Origin: an uncultured SAR116 cluster alpha proteobacterium
GTDB lineage: Bacteria; Pseudomonadota; Alphaproteobacteria; Puniceispirillales; Marisalimonadaceae
DNA: 57,880 nucleotides
Direction: 5' to 3'
Assembly (NCBI GenBank): GCA_902529515.1
Contig: CABZWX010000007.1
Coordinates: 1-57,880 of the forward strand
Under the pieces are notes generated by a model. The model was not told where the DNA came from and searched no databases. It worked only from the letters and a program-made list of their open reading frames with translations. The position numbers and the translations under genes are program-made. Positions 33,894-43,801 of this stretch are shown piece by piece; position 1 is the first letter of the stretch; every line of letters begins with the position of its first letter.

Positions 33894-34988
33894 ATGCGTG
33901 GGTCTAATGATATAAAGATACTCGGTATTGAAACAAGTTGTGATGATACGGCAATTGGCGTGGTTACTTCAAAAAAAAATATTTTGTCTAATGTTGTAAT
34001 CAATCAAAACTCAAATTTACTTAATTATGGTGGCGTTGTACCAGAAATAGCAGCTAGAGACCATCTATCTAACTTGGATCACGCAATTAATAGAGCATTA
34101 GAAGAATCAAAGCTAAATTTAAAAGATATTGACTTAATTGCAGCTACGGGAGGACCGGGATTAATTGGTGGCGTGATTGTAGGTACAGTATTTGCTAAAT
34201 CTTTAGCTATGTCTCTTGAGAAACCTTATGTTGCTGTTAATCATTTAGAAGGACATGCATTAACCGCCCGTTTAACAGATAATATTGAATATCCTTATCT
34301 TCTCCTTTTAGTTTCTGGAGGACATACTCAAATAATAGCTGTAATAGAATATGGGAAATATACCAGAATAAGTTCAACCTTAGACGATGCTGCTGGAGAA
34401 ACTTTTGATAAAGCTGCAAAAATACTTGGCATAGGTTTTCCAGGTGGACCTATGATAGAAAAAATGTCTAAAAATGGTGATCCAACGAGTTTTTATTTAC
34501 CAAGACCAATGCATAAATCTAAAAATCCAAATTTCTCTTTTTCAGGTCTTAAAACAGCTTTTAATCAGATAGCAATGAAAAACAAATTAAACAAAAAAAT
34601 AATAAGTGATTTATCAGCAAGCATTCAAAAATCTATAACTGATTGTTTAATTGATAGAACTAGATTAGGAATTACAAAATTTAAGGAAATTCTTGGTAAC
34701 ATGTCTAATATTCAGCTTGTAGTTTCAGGTGGAGTTGCTGCAAACTTACATATAAGAGAAGAACTAAAAAAACTATGTTTAGAAACAGATAGTACTTTTT
34801 TTGCGCCTCCATTAAATTTATGCACAGACAATGGTGCAATGATAGCATGGGCAGGCTACGAAAAATATAATAATGAAGGTGAAAGTAATTTAAATTTTAA
34901 ACCAAGACCAAGGTGGCCATTAGATCCAAATGCATATTCAATAAATCCTATACATCAAAATATTGGGAAAAGTGGAGCAAAAGCATAA
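33894..34988 (+). CDS. tsaD: tRNA N6-threonylcarbamoyladenosine transferase TsaD
   Basis: Transfers threonylcarbamoyl to A37 of ANN-decoding tRNAs. The 364-residue protein begins ILGIETSCDDTAI, has the metal ligands His117 and His121 in NHLEGH, SGGHTQ, and the final aspartate in CTDNGAMIAWAG. It is a standard alphaproteobacterial neighbour of hemC. The gpsA start follows its stop directly. Confidence 0.97.
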   Translation: MRGSNDIKILGIETSCDDTAIGVVTSKKNILSNVVINQNSNLLNYGGVVPEIAARDHLSNLDHAINRALEESKLNLKDIDLIAATGGPGLIGGVIVGTVFAKSLAMSLEKPYVAVNHLEGHALTARLTDNIEYPYLLLLVSGGHTQIIAVIEYGKYTRISSTLDDAAGETFDKAAKILGIGFPGGPMIEKMSKNGDPTSFYLPRPMHKSKNPNFSFSGLKTAFNQIAMKNKLNKKIISDLSASIQKSITDCLIDRTRLGITKFKEILGNMSNIQLVVSGGVAANLHIREELKKLCLETDSTFFAPPLNLCTDNGAMIAWAGYEKYNNEGESNLNFKPRPRWPLDPNAYSINPIHQNIGKSGAKA

Positions 34989-35972
34989 ATGTCAATTTAT
35001 TCAAATATATGTTTTTATGGAGGTGGTGCATGGGGGCAAGCATTAGCAATTACGCTTTCCACGCTAAATCATAATTCTACTATATTAGTATCCGATGAGA
35101 CACGAGAAACACAAATAAATAATAGTAAATCAGAGAGATTCCCTAATTTAAAATTAAGTCCTTTGATACAAGCAACTACAAATAAAGAAAAAGCCATAAA
35201 AGGTAGTGATTTAATTTTTATTACTACAGAAAGTAAAAGAGTTTTAATGGCTATCGAAGAAATCTCCTCTTTTTCTAAAAACAAAATAAATGTAATTATT
35301 ACTTCAAAAGGTTTTGCAACTAAAAAAGGTGAAACTTTTAATGAAATTGTAGAAAATAGATTTCATAACATATCACTTTCTATACTAACGGGACCCACTT
35401 TTGCTGATGAAATTGCCAAAAACAAGCCTGCAGCTGCGATAGTGGCTAATAAAGAGATAGATGTTGCCACTTCTATTTGTGAATTATTTCATAATTCCAA
35501 TTTAAGACTTTATCCTAGTAATGATCCAAGCGGGGCATCTATTGCAGGTGCAATAAAAAATATAATTGCTATTGGTGCTGGTATTGTTGAAGGTTTAGAA
35601 TTAGGTGATAATGCTAAAGCTGCGCTTATTACTAGAGGTATTTCGGAAACATGCGAATTAATTAAAAAATCGGGTGGGGATCACGCAACCGCCTTTGGTC
35701 TTGCCGGAATTGGAGATATGAGCCTAACATGTAGTGGACCGCATTCTAGAAATATGGCATACGGGATTGATATGATAAAAAATAATTACCAACACCCCAC
35801 TCATCTAGTAGAAGGTTTAAACGCTTTAGATGCAGCCATTTCTTTGTCTAAGGGCCTTAATGTAGAGCTACCCATCGTAGAAGCAATTTATAAAATAATT
35901 AACAAAAAAGCAGATATCAAAGAGATTATAAAAAACTTACTTGCCAGACCAATTAAAAATGAATTTTCATAA
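34989..35972 (+). CDS. gpsA: Glycerol-3-phosphate dehydrogenase [NAD(P)+]
   Basis: Makes sn-glycerol 3-phosphate for phospholipids. The 327-residue protein begins with the motif GGGAWGQALA, then ITSKGF, LTGPTFADEIA and the catalytic-lysine helix AGAIKNIIAIGAGI. The tail carries the usual AFGLAGIGDMSLTCSGPHSRN. It is translationally linked to tsaD with zero spacing. Confidence 0.97.
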   Translation: MSIYSNICFYGGGAWGQALAITLSTLNHNSTILVSDETRETQINNSKSERFPNLKLSPLIQATTNKEKAIKGSDLIFITTESKRVLMAIEEISSFSKNKINVIITSKGFATKKGETFNEIVENRFHNISLSILTGPTFADEIAKNKPAAAIVANKEIDVATSICELFHNSNLRLYPSNDPSGASIAGAIKNIIAIGAGIVEGLELGDNAKAALITRGISETCELIKKSGGDHATAFGLAGIGDMSLTCSGPHSRNMAYGIDMIKNNYQHPTHLVEGLNALDAAISLSKGLNVELPIVEAIYKIINKKADIKEIIKNLLARPIKNEFS

Positions 35973-36006
35973 ATCTAGTCTCTAGAATAATATACTAAAA
36001 AATTGT

Positions 36007-36387
36007 TCAAGAATTATTTTGTAGTTTTTTTTCTCTAAATATAAAATATAAATTTCTAGCGTATATGAATACACCAACCGACTGTCCAGCAATTATAACA
36101 GGATCTTGTCTCCAAATTGCATAAGTTAATAAAACCAGGCCACCTGAAATTGAAAAATACCAGAAAGCTATGGGTATGACTGACTTACCTGCATTTTCAC
36201 TACTTATCCACTGAATGATAAAACGTGTTGCAAATAATGCCTGCCCTCCAAAACCTATAGTGATCATAATTGCCTCCGGATGATTTAATAAATAAGGCTC
36301 CATAAATGGCAGAATTACAATTATTAACTCATTTATAAAAATTGCACCTTTTTCTATCTGGTTTGATAAGAATGATATAAAATTCAT
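36007..36387 (-). CDS. Lipid A biosynthesis N-terminal domain protein (LAB_N)
   Basis: A 126-residue membrane protein with three or four helices and the LAB_N signature: GQALFATRFIIQWISSE, then FWYFSISGG and YARNLYFI. Free-standing LAB_N proteins commonly neighbour lipid A glycosyltransferase genes, as here, but their own activity is not established. It is the last gene of a three-gene unit with the GT2 and ArnT-like genes. Confidence 0.9.
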   Translation of the reverse strand: MNFISFLSNQIEKGAIFINELIIVILPFMEPYLLNHPEAIMITIGFGGQALFATRFIIQWISSENAGKSVIPIAFWYFSISGGLVLLTYAIWRQDPVIIAGQSVGVFIYARNLYFIFREKKLQNNS

Positions 36388-36400
36388 TACAAATTCCTAA

Positions 36401-37132
36401 TTATTTTGAAATCTCTTTAGAGGAAGTATTTTTTGGCATTCTATTTCTTAGCCAGATCACACCTAGCACATCAAAAAGGCCAACAAGGAATCTTCCAAAA
36501 TTAGTATATTTAGAAGTCCCTACTACTCTTTCTCTATGTTTAACATTAAATTTTAAAACCTTGGCTCCTTCACGTAAGGCTAAAGCTGATAAAAATCTGT
36601 GCATATGGTCAAAATAAGGAAGCCTTAAAAATAACTCTTTATGAAATACTTTAATACCGCAACCTGAATCTGGGTGTGTATCCTTAAGCAGAATAAATCT
36701 ACAAAATTTTGCAAAAGATGATGCCCATATCCTAGTAATACTATCCTTACGATTTAATCTTACTCCACCAATAAATATTAATTTATCTTTACAGCTCTTG
36801 AGTGTGTCAATCATTTTGGGAATATCTGATGGATCATTTTGACCGTCTCCATCCAAAGTTGCTATTATTGTTGAATTTGATGCTCTAATACCTGTCCTTA
36901 AAGCTGCGGATTGACCTTGACTATTTTCATGACTAATAACTCTTAACTTTTTATTATTTTTCATATTATTTTTTAATTCTAATTCAGTATTATCGTCTGA
37001 TCCATCATTTACGTATATTATTTCATAACTAAACTTTTTTAATGATTGGTGAATTTCACTTACTAGGTTATCAATATTTCCTGCTTCATTTTTAACAGGA
37101 ATAACTACAGATATTTCGGTTTTTTTGGACAT
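36401..37132 (-). CDS. Glycosyltransferase family 2, polyprenyl-phosphate sugar transferase-like
   Basis: A 243-residue GT2 enzyme with EISVVIPVKNEAGNI at the start, the nucleotide-sugar/metal motif TLDGDGQNDP and DSGCGIKVF before HRFLSALALREG. A C-terminal hydrophobic stretch (LVGLFDVLGVIWL) may anchor it. It probably loads a sugar onto undecaprenyl phosphate for the ArnT-like enzyme next door, as in ArnC/FlmF-type systems. The ATG at 37132 is preferred to a TTG at 37168, because family proteins begin a few residues before EISVVIP. Confidence 0.87.
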   Translation of the reverse strand: MSKKTEISVVIPVKNEAGNIDNLVSEIHQSLKKFSYEIIYVNDGSDDNTELELKNNMKNNKKLRVISHENSQGQSAALRTGIRASNSTIIATLDGDGQNDPSDIPKMIDTLKSCKDKLIFIGGVRLNRKDSITRIWASSFAKFCRFILLKDTHPDSGCGIKVFHKELFLRLPYFDHMHRFLSALALREGAKVLKFNVKHRERVVGTSKYTNFGRFLVGLFDVLGVIWLRNRMPKNTSSKEISK

Positions 37133-37176
37133 GTTTAGTATTGCAATAATTGAATATATAGAAACCAATAACTATT

Positions 37177-38904
37177 TTAATTAGCGAGGTCAAACAATTG
37201 ATTTTGAAAAATGAATATTTCTAAATGTTTACCTTTAGCTATATTAAAACCTTTTACTATAGATATTTCATTTATTTTTAAATTAAGATCATTTATTGTT
37301 TCTAAGAACTGTTTAAGATCATTTTTTTCTATTAACGCTACATTGTTTTTACCCTCTGCCATAAAAATAGCAGCTTCGTGAGGATTAGATAATAAGACAT
37401 TACCATTTAATAAAAAAACAAGACTTGGTTCATGATAGCCAGAAGACACAACCGTGTCAGCCTTAACTTTTTTTAATTTCTTTATGATAATCTTACTTGG
37501 ATGCAAATAATCAAGTTTAGGTATAATAAAATTATAATTAATAATATTAAAAATTAATCCAAGAGCAATGATTGCCAATAAAATATTGTAAAAACTTTTA
37601 CTGATGTCTAGATATAAACTTTTGAAATTAAAAATTAAAGTATGGGACAAAATAAAAATAACAATCGCAATTAAGACAAGCAATATTGTGAAAAATGTTA
37701 AAATATAATCGTTTTCAATATTAAATTCAGAAGAAATATAAAAAATTCCTCCACTTAAAATTATTCCCCCAAAGCTAAATAAAATAGAGGAGATATAGGT
37801 AATTTTTTGAAGTAAAACACTTTTTAATTTTTTGATGTTAGATTTAAACTGCAATAGCCCACCTATTGCTAGAATTGCAATTGCTGGCAGAACTGGAAGT
37901 GGATAATGAAGTAGTTTTGTTGGAATTAATTCGATAATACCCCAAAATGGTAATATCCAACACATTAAAAATTTTATGATTATATTATTTTTATTTTGTA
38001 AACTAAATAAAATCAAGGAAGGTAAAAAAGTTGCAATAGGCCATATTGAAATTGATAATGTTAATAAATGAGTCCCTGGAAACGCACCATGTCCCTCTTG
38101 CCCCCTCTCCAATTTACTAAGAAAATCTTCTTGAAAAGCTTTTTGTAAAAACATACTATTTGTTGCTTCATCAATCGCCAAAAACCATGGCAGAATAACT
38201 AAAGTACATATTAATAAACCTAACATAGGTCTTAAAGATTTGATCAGACTTATAGATTTCTGAATTATAGAAAAGGCAATGACTGTAGGAAATAGTATTG
38301 CAAATGAAAGAGGACCTTTTACCAAAACTCCAAAAGAAAAAGCTAGCCACACTAATATTGGGTAAAGGTATTTTACTTTGAAAGTATTATCTTGGTCCAA
38401 AATTATTTTGAGTAAAAAATATTGCTGAATACAGATTAAACACAGAAGAGTAGCATCAGTTTTGGCAAGGTGAGCTTCTCCCATAAATACAATTGATGAC
38501 GCAAATAATAATGTTACAATAAGAGTCTGATAAAGCGGGAAAATTAACCTAGTTATTAAACCAACAAAAACTAGTGTTATAATAGAGCTTAATAAAGATG
38601 GTACTCTATACGAACCAATATCTTCCTGACCAAATATTTTTGCTGAAAAGGCTTGAAGCCAATAAATGCCAATTGGTTTTTTGGCTCTAATTTGATCTTG
38701 AAATTTAATATTTACATAATCACCACTTTGAATCATTTGACTGCTAGCTTGAGCAAAACGGGCTTCATCTCGGTCTATGGGAGGAATTGAGTATTGCCCA
38801 GAGAAAAGAGCTAAAATTATTAAAATAATCAATGGACCAAAAATTAAATAATTTAATTTTTTTAATTTTTTAAAAAATTCTGAAAATTCTAAAATTCTTT
38901 TCAT
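37177..38904 (-). CDS. ArnT-like lipid A/polyprenyl-phosphate glycosyltransferase (GT-C, GT83)
   Basis: A 575-residue polytopic protein with about twelve membrane helices. The first periplasmic loop has PPIDRDEARFAQASSQMIQSGDYV, with the acidic residues that form the catalytic site of ArnT and PMT enzymes, followed by KPIGIYWLQAF. It would move a sugar from undecaprenyl phosphate to lipid A at the periplasmic side. The GT2 and LAB_N genes follow on the same strand, forming a compact lipid A modification set. The transferred sugar is unknown. Confidence 0.88.
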   Translation of the reverse strand: MKRILEFSEFFKKLKKLNYLIFGPLIILIILALFSGQYSIPPIDRDEARFAQASSQMIQSGDYVNIKFQDQIRAKKPIGIYWLQAFSAKIFGQEDIGSYRVPSLLSSIITLVFVGLITRLIFPLYQTLIVTLLFASSIVFMGEAHLAKTDATLLCLICIQQYFLLKIILDQDNTFKVKYLYPILVWLAFSFGVLVKGPLSFAILFPTVIAFSIIQKSISLIKSLRPMLGLLICTLVILPWFLAIDEATNSMFLQKAFQEDFLSKLERGQEGHGAFPGTHLLTLSISIWPIATFLPSLILFSLQNKNNIIIKFLMCWILPFWGIIELIPTKLLHYPLPVLPAIAILAIGGLLQFKSNIKKLKSVLLQKITYISSILFSFGGIILSGGIFYISSEFNIENDYILTFFTILLVLIAIVIFILSHTLIFNFKSLYLDISKSFYNILLAIIALGLIFNIINYNFIIPKLDYLHPSKIIIKKLKKVKADTVVSSGYHEPSLVFLLNGNVLLSNPHEAAIFMAEGKNNVALIEKNDLKQFLETINDLNLKINEISIVKGFNIAKGKHLEIFIFQNQLFDLAN

Positions 38905-38988
38905 TTCTTTAACTTTTTTATTAAATTAGAAATAACATATTTTAAGAGTAATGTTATAATTTTAAATTTATTATGAGGTAATTAAATT

Positions 38989-40446
38989 ATGGTATATAAT
39001 TTTAATGAGATACTTAATGGATTTTGCGAAAATAAAAAAATCAAATCAATTCCTCTTTATCTTTTTAACGATATAAAAAGTTTAACTTCAGCTAAGTTAA
39101 TATCCGAAAAACAAAAAAAATTTTTAAATACAAGTTTTGAACTAGACAAACAGCATTTTGGATTTTTCCCAGATGACCAATTTGCTCTTGGTGGAGCAAT
39201 TGCGATAATTAAAAAATCTCATGAACCAAAAAAAAGCTTAATTGACCAAGCAGCTAAATTATCACAAAAACTCCCAAAGAGAAAATGGAGTGTTCAATTT
39301 GTTGACGAATTTGAAAACTTTGACAAATTTAACTTTATTTTAGGATGGGGGCTATCATTCTATAATTTTTCCATAAAAAAAATAAACAAAAATTCTTATA
39401 AAAAGCAGTCCTTATGCTTGTCTCAATGTAGAAAAGAAATTTCAAAAAATTCATTAGAAAAATGCTTTGCAGAAATGCAAGGTATTTTTCTGGCAAGAGA
39501 TTTGATAAATTTGCCACCAAACATCCTAACACCATTAAACTACGAAAAAATAATTAAAAAATTATTTGAAAAATTTTTACCTATTATTTCAACATATAAA
39601 GACAAACAACTAGAAAAGAATTTTCCCTTAGTGGATTTTGTTGGTAGATCTTCAGAAAACAAACCTGTGCTTATTGATCTTCAATGGACTAAAAATAAAA
39701 AAAATAATTACCCTAACATTGTTTTAGTTGGTAAGGGAGTTACTTTTGATAGTGGTGGTTTAGATATAAAATCGTCCAATAGTATGTTGTTAATGAAAAA
39801 AGATATGGGTGGTAGCGCGGTAGTTCTTGGAATAGCTTATACACTAATGTCAATAAATTGTCCTGTAAATTTAAGAGTAATATTACCACTTGCTGAAAAC
39901 GCAGTCTCTGAGAAGTCTATGAGACCATTAGATATTGTTTATTCAAGAAACAAAACACCTGTTGAAATTGGTAATACTGATGCTGAAGGAAGACTATTAC
40001 TTGCTGACGCACTCACTTATTGTCAGGAGAGCACCGTAAAAAGTGACTTTATTATAGATTTTGCCACTTTAACTGGAGCCGCAAGAGTTGCTTTAGGTAC
40101 AGAATTACCTGCATTATTTACAAACAATGATAGTTTAGGTGATGAAATTCTTAACGAAGGTATGAAACGAGTTGATCCAATGTGGAAATTACCTTTATTT
40201 AGCCCTTATAATAAACAACTTGATAAAAATAATGATGCTGTAAGTAGTACAGGATCGTTAGGAACAGGTGGCGCAATAACTGCAGCATTATTCCTTAATA
40301 GATTTATAAATAAAAATACAAATTGGGTACATGTTGATCTTATGGCTTGGAATACCTCATCACGTCCAGGCTTTCCTATGGGGGGAGAAGCTATGGGACT
40401 AAGAAGCATAGTAAATATGATTATTAAATATTGTTCAAAAAGATAA
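38989..40446 (+). CDS. Leucyl aminopeptidase family (M17) metallopeptidase
   Basis: Cytosolic two-zinc aminopeptidase of 485 residues. The catalytic domain shows VGKGVTFDSGGLDIK, MKKDMGGSA and the signature NTDAEGRLLLADAL, followed by DFATLTGAARVALG. The N-terminal domain is divergent, which fits the PepA/PepB-like alphaproteobacterial branch, so no symbol is given. Gap to the previous minus-strand gene is 84 bases, a divergent promoter region. Confidence 0.94.
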   Translation: MVYNFNEILNGFCENKKIKSIPLYLFNDIKSLTSAKLISEKQKKFLNTSFELDKQHFGFFPDDQFALGGAIAIIKKSHEPKKSLIDQAAKLSQKLPKRKWSVQFVDEFENFDKFNFILGWGLSFYNFSIKKINKNSYKKQSLCLSQCRKEISKNSLEKCFAEMQGIFLARDLINLPPNILTPLNYEKIIKKLFEKFLPIISTYKDKQLEKNFPLVDFVGRSSENKPVLIDLQWTKNKKNNYPNIVLVGKGVTFDSGGLDIKSSNSMLLMKKDMGGSAVVLGIAYTLMSINCPVNLRVILPLAENAVSEKSMRPLDIVYSRNKTPVEIGNTDAEGRLLLADALTYCQESTVKSDFIIDFATLTGAARVALGTELPALFTNNDSLGDEILNEGMKRVDPMWKLPLFSPYNKQLDKNNDAVSSTGSLGTGGAITAALFLNRFINKNTNWVHVDLMAWNTSSRPGFPMGGEAMGLRSIVNMIIKYCSKR

Positions 40447-40454
40447 ACTTTAAA

Positions 40455-41246
40455 TCAATTCATAATTTTAATTGCTGTGTCATAAACATTCTTATCTCTT
40501 GCAACAACTACAGAGTACTTACTTTGTAAATCGTTTTTTATACGAATTTCTTTAGATTCCCAGTCAGACACTATAATGTTTTTTGCTTTTAATATTGGTA
40601 TTAATGGTAAGATATCATATGAAGAAAGACCTTCCTCAACTACTAAATCCAAACCTCCTTTAATTACCAAACAGTAATTATGACAATCTCCTGACCAAAC
40701 ATGATACTTTGATTTTTTTATCAAAGTTTCATATTTTTGTTTACCAATTTCAGAAAATAAATGTGGCCCCGTAGAACCAACTGTCGCTTCAGATATACTG
40801 GTAATGGGTTTATAATTTTTTATAAAAGCTGAATTATTTAGTAAACACTTATTTTTATAACCGATCCATCTTTCATCCAATGCAGGAAAATCTGCCATAC
40901 CAATGATAGGCTCTCCTTTAAATGCAAGAGATATTAATGTACCCCATAAAGGCCTTCCAATAATATAACTTCGTGTTCCATCTATTGGATCTATAATCCA
41001 AGTGTAATCTGAATTATTTGATTCAAGTCCCATCTCTTCAGCAAATATATTATGATTAGAAAATTTGGCTGATATAGTCTCTCTTATTATCTTTTCAGCA
41101 TTTATATCATAGTCAGTAACAGGACTTCCATCATCTTTAACCTGTAAAGTTAGATTAGAGTTAAATCCCTCCAAAGTTATAATTTTTGATTGGTCAGCTA
41201 ATAAATTCATAAAATCTGAAATTTCAACAAATTCAGTTTCGTTCAT
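40455..41246 (-). CDS. hisN: Inositol monophosphatase family, probable histidinol-phosphatase
   Basis: A 263-residue IMPase-fold phosphatase with metal ligands Glu70 (AEEMG), Asp86 and Asp89 in IDPIDGT, and the third site in WSGDCHNYCLV near residue 205. The GRPLWGTLISLAF segment resembles HisN more than SuhB or CysQ. HisN carries out the histidinol-phosphate step in actinobacteria and alphaproteobacteria. No other his genes lie nearby, so the substrate is a likely but unproven call. Confidence 0.8.
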   Translation of the reverse strand: MNETEFVEISDFMNLLADQSKIITLEGFNSNLTLQVKDDGSPVTDYDINAEKIIRETISAKFSNHNIFAEEMGLESNNSDYTWIIDPIDGTRSYIIGRPLWGTLISLAFKGEPIIGMADFPALDERWIGYKNKCLLNNSAFIKNYKPITSISEATVGSTGPHLFSEIGKQKYETLIKKSKYHVWSGDCHNYCLVIKGGLDLVVEEGLSSYDILPLIPILKAKNIIVSDWESKEIRIKNDLQSKYSVVVARDKNVYDTAIKIMN

Positions 41247-41291
41247 ACAAACAACATTTTCAAAAGGGATATTTTTTCATTTATATTTTAT

Positions 41292-41825
41292 CTATGGTAA
41301 GGCAACAGGATTATCACTCTTGGTTCTTAACCATGCTATAAGATCAGCTCTATCTTTTGTTTTTGATAAACCTGCATAATTCATTTTAGTGCCCTTATAA
41401 AATAGCTTTGGTTTATATAAAAACTTATTAAGCTCTTCGTAAGTCCACTTACCAGATAATGATGCTAGAGTTTTTGAATATGAATAGTCAGCTTTACCTT
41501 GATCTTTGTTAACAATGTTATAGAGATTAGGTCCAACTTTATTAGCTCCTCCAGCATCAAAACCATGGCAGGCAACGCATTTTTTGGAAATTTTCTGACC
41601 ACTTTCTATATCAGCGCCAGCCAAAAGAGCAAGTATTGGTTCAATAACTATTTCATTAGTTTCTTTGATTTTTGTTTCAGCTTTTTCTGGAACTTCTATT
41701 GGATATGCATTTGAAATTTCAGTATTTGGACTAACAAGTAAATTACCAATCTTTCCAAAAACCATTATCAACAAAACACCTGACAATAGTGCTGCTGCAA
41801 TTTTATTAAACCTCAATGCATCCAT
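41292..41825 (-). CDS. Membrane-anchored cytochrome c (CycM-like)
   Basis: A 177-residue protein with an uncleaved N-terminal helix (about 8-31), a proline/acidic linker and a class I cytochrome c domain. The haem site is CVACH (83-87), the sixth ligand Met148 in GTKMNYAGL, and GPNLYNIV is typical of mitochondrial-type cytochromes. It would carry electrons between the bc1 complex and the terminal oxidase. It is divergent from kdsB across 137 bases. Confidence 0.9.
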   Translation of the reverse strand: MDALRFNKIAAALLSGVLLIMVFGKIGNLLVSPNTEISNAYPIEVPEKAETKIKETNEIVIEPILALLAGADIESGQKISKKCVACHGFDAGGANKVGPNLYNIVNKDQGKADYSYSKTLASLSGKWTYEELNKFLYKPKLFYKGTKMNYAGLSKTKDRADLIAWLRTKSDNPVALP

Positions 41826-41962
41826 AAATTAATCCACAAATAAATATTTTTAATTAATAATTATTTACATGCAAGAAATGCTTTCTTCAAGTATAAAAGT
41901 TAAAAAGGTAATAAATTATTTCCAAGAAATTTTTAATATAATTTAATAAAATTCATGGAGCA

Positions 41963-42727
41963 TTGAAATTGGAATATACTGATACAATTATTATGATACC
42001 TGCTAGAATAGGTTCATCAAGACTCCCAAATAAACCTCTTCTTAAAATCAATGGTATCCCACTAATAATTCATGCATACAATTGTGCAAAAAATGCAAAA
42101 TTAAATGTTCCAGTGGTTGTAGCAACTGATGATAAATTAATTTTAGATACTGTGACTGACTGGGGGGGGACTGCATTAATGACTTCTTATCAACATGAAA
42201 GTGGATCAGATAGAATATTAGAAGCTCTGGAAAAATTTGATCCTGAAAAAAAATACAAAAATATCATCCATCTGCAAGGCGATCTTCCAAATATTTCAGG
42301 AGATTTAATTCAAAAGTTAGCTCAGGTAGCTAATGATCCATTGAAAGAAATCACAACCGTTATTGTTAAGGCTTTTCCTGACGAATTTGACAATCCATCA
42401 GTTGTTAAAGTAGCAGCAGCTTTTAAAAAAGATAATCCAAAAATAGATGATGTTGGAAGGGCATTATATTTTAGTAGAGCTTGCATTCCGACAGGAAGTA
42501 AAAATATTTGGCATCATATCGGCATTTATGCTTGGCGAAGAAGTATATTAGAAAAATTTGTAAAATTAAAACCTTCTCCACTAGAAAAATCAGAAAAACT
42601 TGAACAACTGCGCGCACTTGAATCAGGAATACAGATACACACAATTATTACGTCTGAACATCCCATTGGAGTGGATACAAGATCAGATTTGAATAAAGCA
42701 GAAAATTACTTTAAAGACTTAGTTTAG
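41963..42727 (+). CDS. kdsB: 3-deoxy-manno-octulosonate cytidylyltransferase
   Basis: Activates KDO with CTP for lipopolysaccharide. The 254-residue protein begins IIMIPARIGSSRLPNKPLLKI, then VATDD, HESGSDRI and HLQGDLPNI. No ATG start exists: TTG codons at 41963 and 41969 are the choices. GGAG ends two bases before the first and eight bases before the second, so 41969 may be the real start. It precedes pheA, the usual alphaproteobacterial order. Confidence 0.95.
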   Translation: MKLEYTDTIIMIPARIGSSRLPNKPLLKINGIPLIIHAYNCAKNAKLNVPVVVATDDKLILDTVTDWGGTALMTSYQHESGSDRILEALEKFDPEKKYKNIIHLQGDLPNISGDLIQKLAQVANDPLKEITTVIVKAFPDEFDNPSVVKVAAAFKKDNPKIDDVGRALYFSRACIPTGSKNIWHHIGIYAWRRSILEKFVKLKPSPLEKSEKLEQLRALESGIQIHTIITSEHPIGVDTRSDLNKAENYFKDLV

Positions 42728-42770
42728 TTATTCATATAATAAAATAAGACAAACTATATAGAGACAAAAA

Positions 42771-43619
42771 ATGAATGATAACAGTAAACTTATAATTGCT
42801 TTTCAAGGAATGGCTGGAGCATATTCAAATATGGCATGTGAAGCTTATTTCCCTAACTCTGAAACTCTGCCATGCACTTCATTTGAAGACATGCTTAACT
42901 CAACTAAAAATGGAGTAACAGATTATGCAATGGTTCCTATAGAAAATTCTTTGGCAGGGAGGGTTGCAGACATTCATCATTTAATACCGGAAAGTGGCTT
43001 GTTTATAGTTGGTGAACATTTTCAGAGAGTAAACCATCAATTACTAGGACTAAAAACTTCTAAACTAAAAGATTTGAAATATATTAAAAGTCATGCACAA
43101 GGACTTGCTCAATGTAGAAAATTCATAAAAAAACATAACCTAATCCCAATACAACATTTAGATACTGCTGGAGCAGCAGAAGAAGTTTCAAGGTTGGAAG
43201 ATCCTAAAATTGCTGCAATAGCTTCAAACATGGCAGCAAAAATCTATAATCTTAAAATCTTAAAAAATAATATTGAAGATGCAGAACATAATACAACTAG
43301 ATTTCTTATAATGGCTAGAGATCCTCAGACACCATCTGTAAACATACCAATTCCTGTGACAACTATAATTTTTGAGGTTAGATCTGTTCCTGCTGCATTA
43401 TATAAAGTCTTAGGTGGATTTGCTACTAACGGAATAAATCTTACTAAACTTGAGAGCTACATTGGTGGTAAGGAGATGAATGCAGCAAGATTTTATGTTG
43501 ATGCAGAAGGTCATCCAGATACAAAATCTATGAAAAACGCTCTTGAAGAAATGTATTTCTATAGCGAGCCTAATTCAGTTAAAATTATTGGAACTTACTC
43601 TAGAGCTAAGAAAAACTAA
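42771..43619 (+). CDS. pheA: Prephenate dehydratase with ACT domain
   Basis: Converts prephenate to phenylpyruvate in phenylalanine synthesis. The 282-residue protein has a catalytic domain with GMAGAYSNMAC, YAMVPIENSLAGRV and the HNTTRFLI segment carrying the catalytic threonine and arginine, then an ACT domain (about 195-275; GGFATNGINLTKLESY) for feedback by phenylalanine. There is no chorismate mutase part, as expected in alphaproteobacteria. Confidence 0.96.
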   Translation: MNDNSKLIIAFQGMAGAYSNMACEAYFPNSETLPCTSFEDMLNSTKNGVTDYAMVPIENSLAGRVADIHHLIPESGLFIVGEHFQRVNHQLLGLKTSKLKDLKYIKSHAQGLAQCRKFIKKHNLIPIQHLDTAGAAEEVSRLEDPKIAAIASNMAAKIYNLKILKNNIEDAEHNTTRFLIMARDPQTPSVNIPIPVTTIIFEVRSVPAALYKVLGGFATNGINLTKLESYIGGKEMNAARFYVDAEGHPDTKSMKNALEEMYFYSEPNSVKIIGTYSRAKKN

Positions 43620-43640
43620 TTCATAAAAACACAGAAATTC

Positions 43641-43671
43641 TTGCATATTATTGTTATTTATAACATATATA
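43641..43671 (+). promoter_or_regulatory. Candidate promoter of the 4.5S RNA gene
   Basis: TTGCAT at 43641 and TATATA at 43666-43671, spaced 19 bases (or 17 to CATATA), ending five bases before the RNA. Position is right for a sigma-70 start; the AT-rich setting weakens the call. Confidence 0.4.
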
Positions 43672-43676
43672 TTTGT

Positions 43677-43765
43677 GAAGGGTCACACGGACGTAATTCT
43701 TGCCAATCCGGTCAGGTCCGAAAGGAAGCAGCCGTAACAATGATAGCGGGTTGTGAGGCCCTTCG
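43677..43765 (+). ncRNA. ffs: Signal recognition particle 4.5S RNA
   Basis: Small bacterial SRP RNA that binds Ffh. The conserved apical loop GGTCAGGTCCGAAAGGAAGC and the facing GCAGCCGTAACA are perfectly present around 43710-43739. The ends pair (GAAGGGTCAC with GTGAGGCCCTTC) to close one long hairpin. It lies directly before dnaX, a usual position. A short T-run after the closing stem may end transcription. Confidence 0.95.
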
Positions 43766-43801
43766 TTTTACTGATTAAAAACGAGATATCAAATAAATAA
43801 T

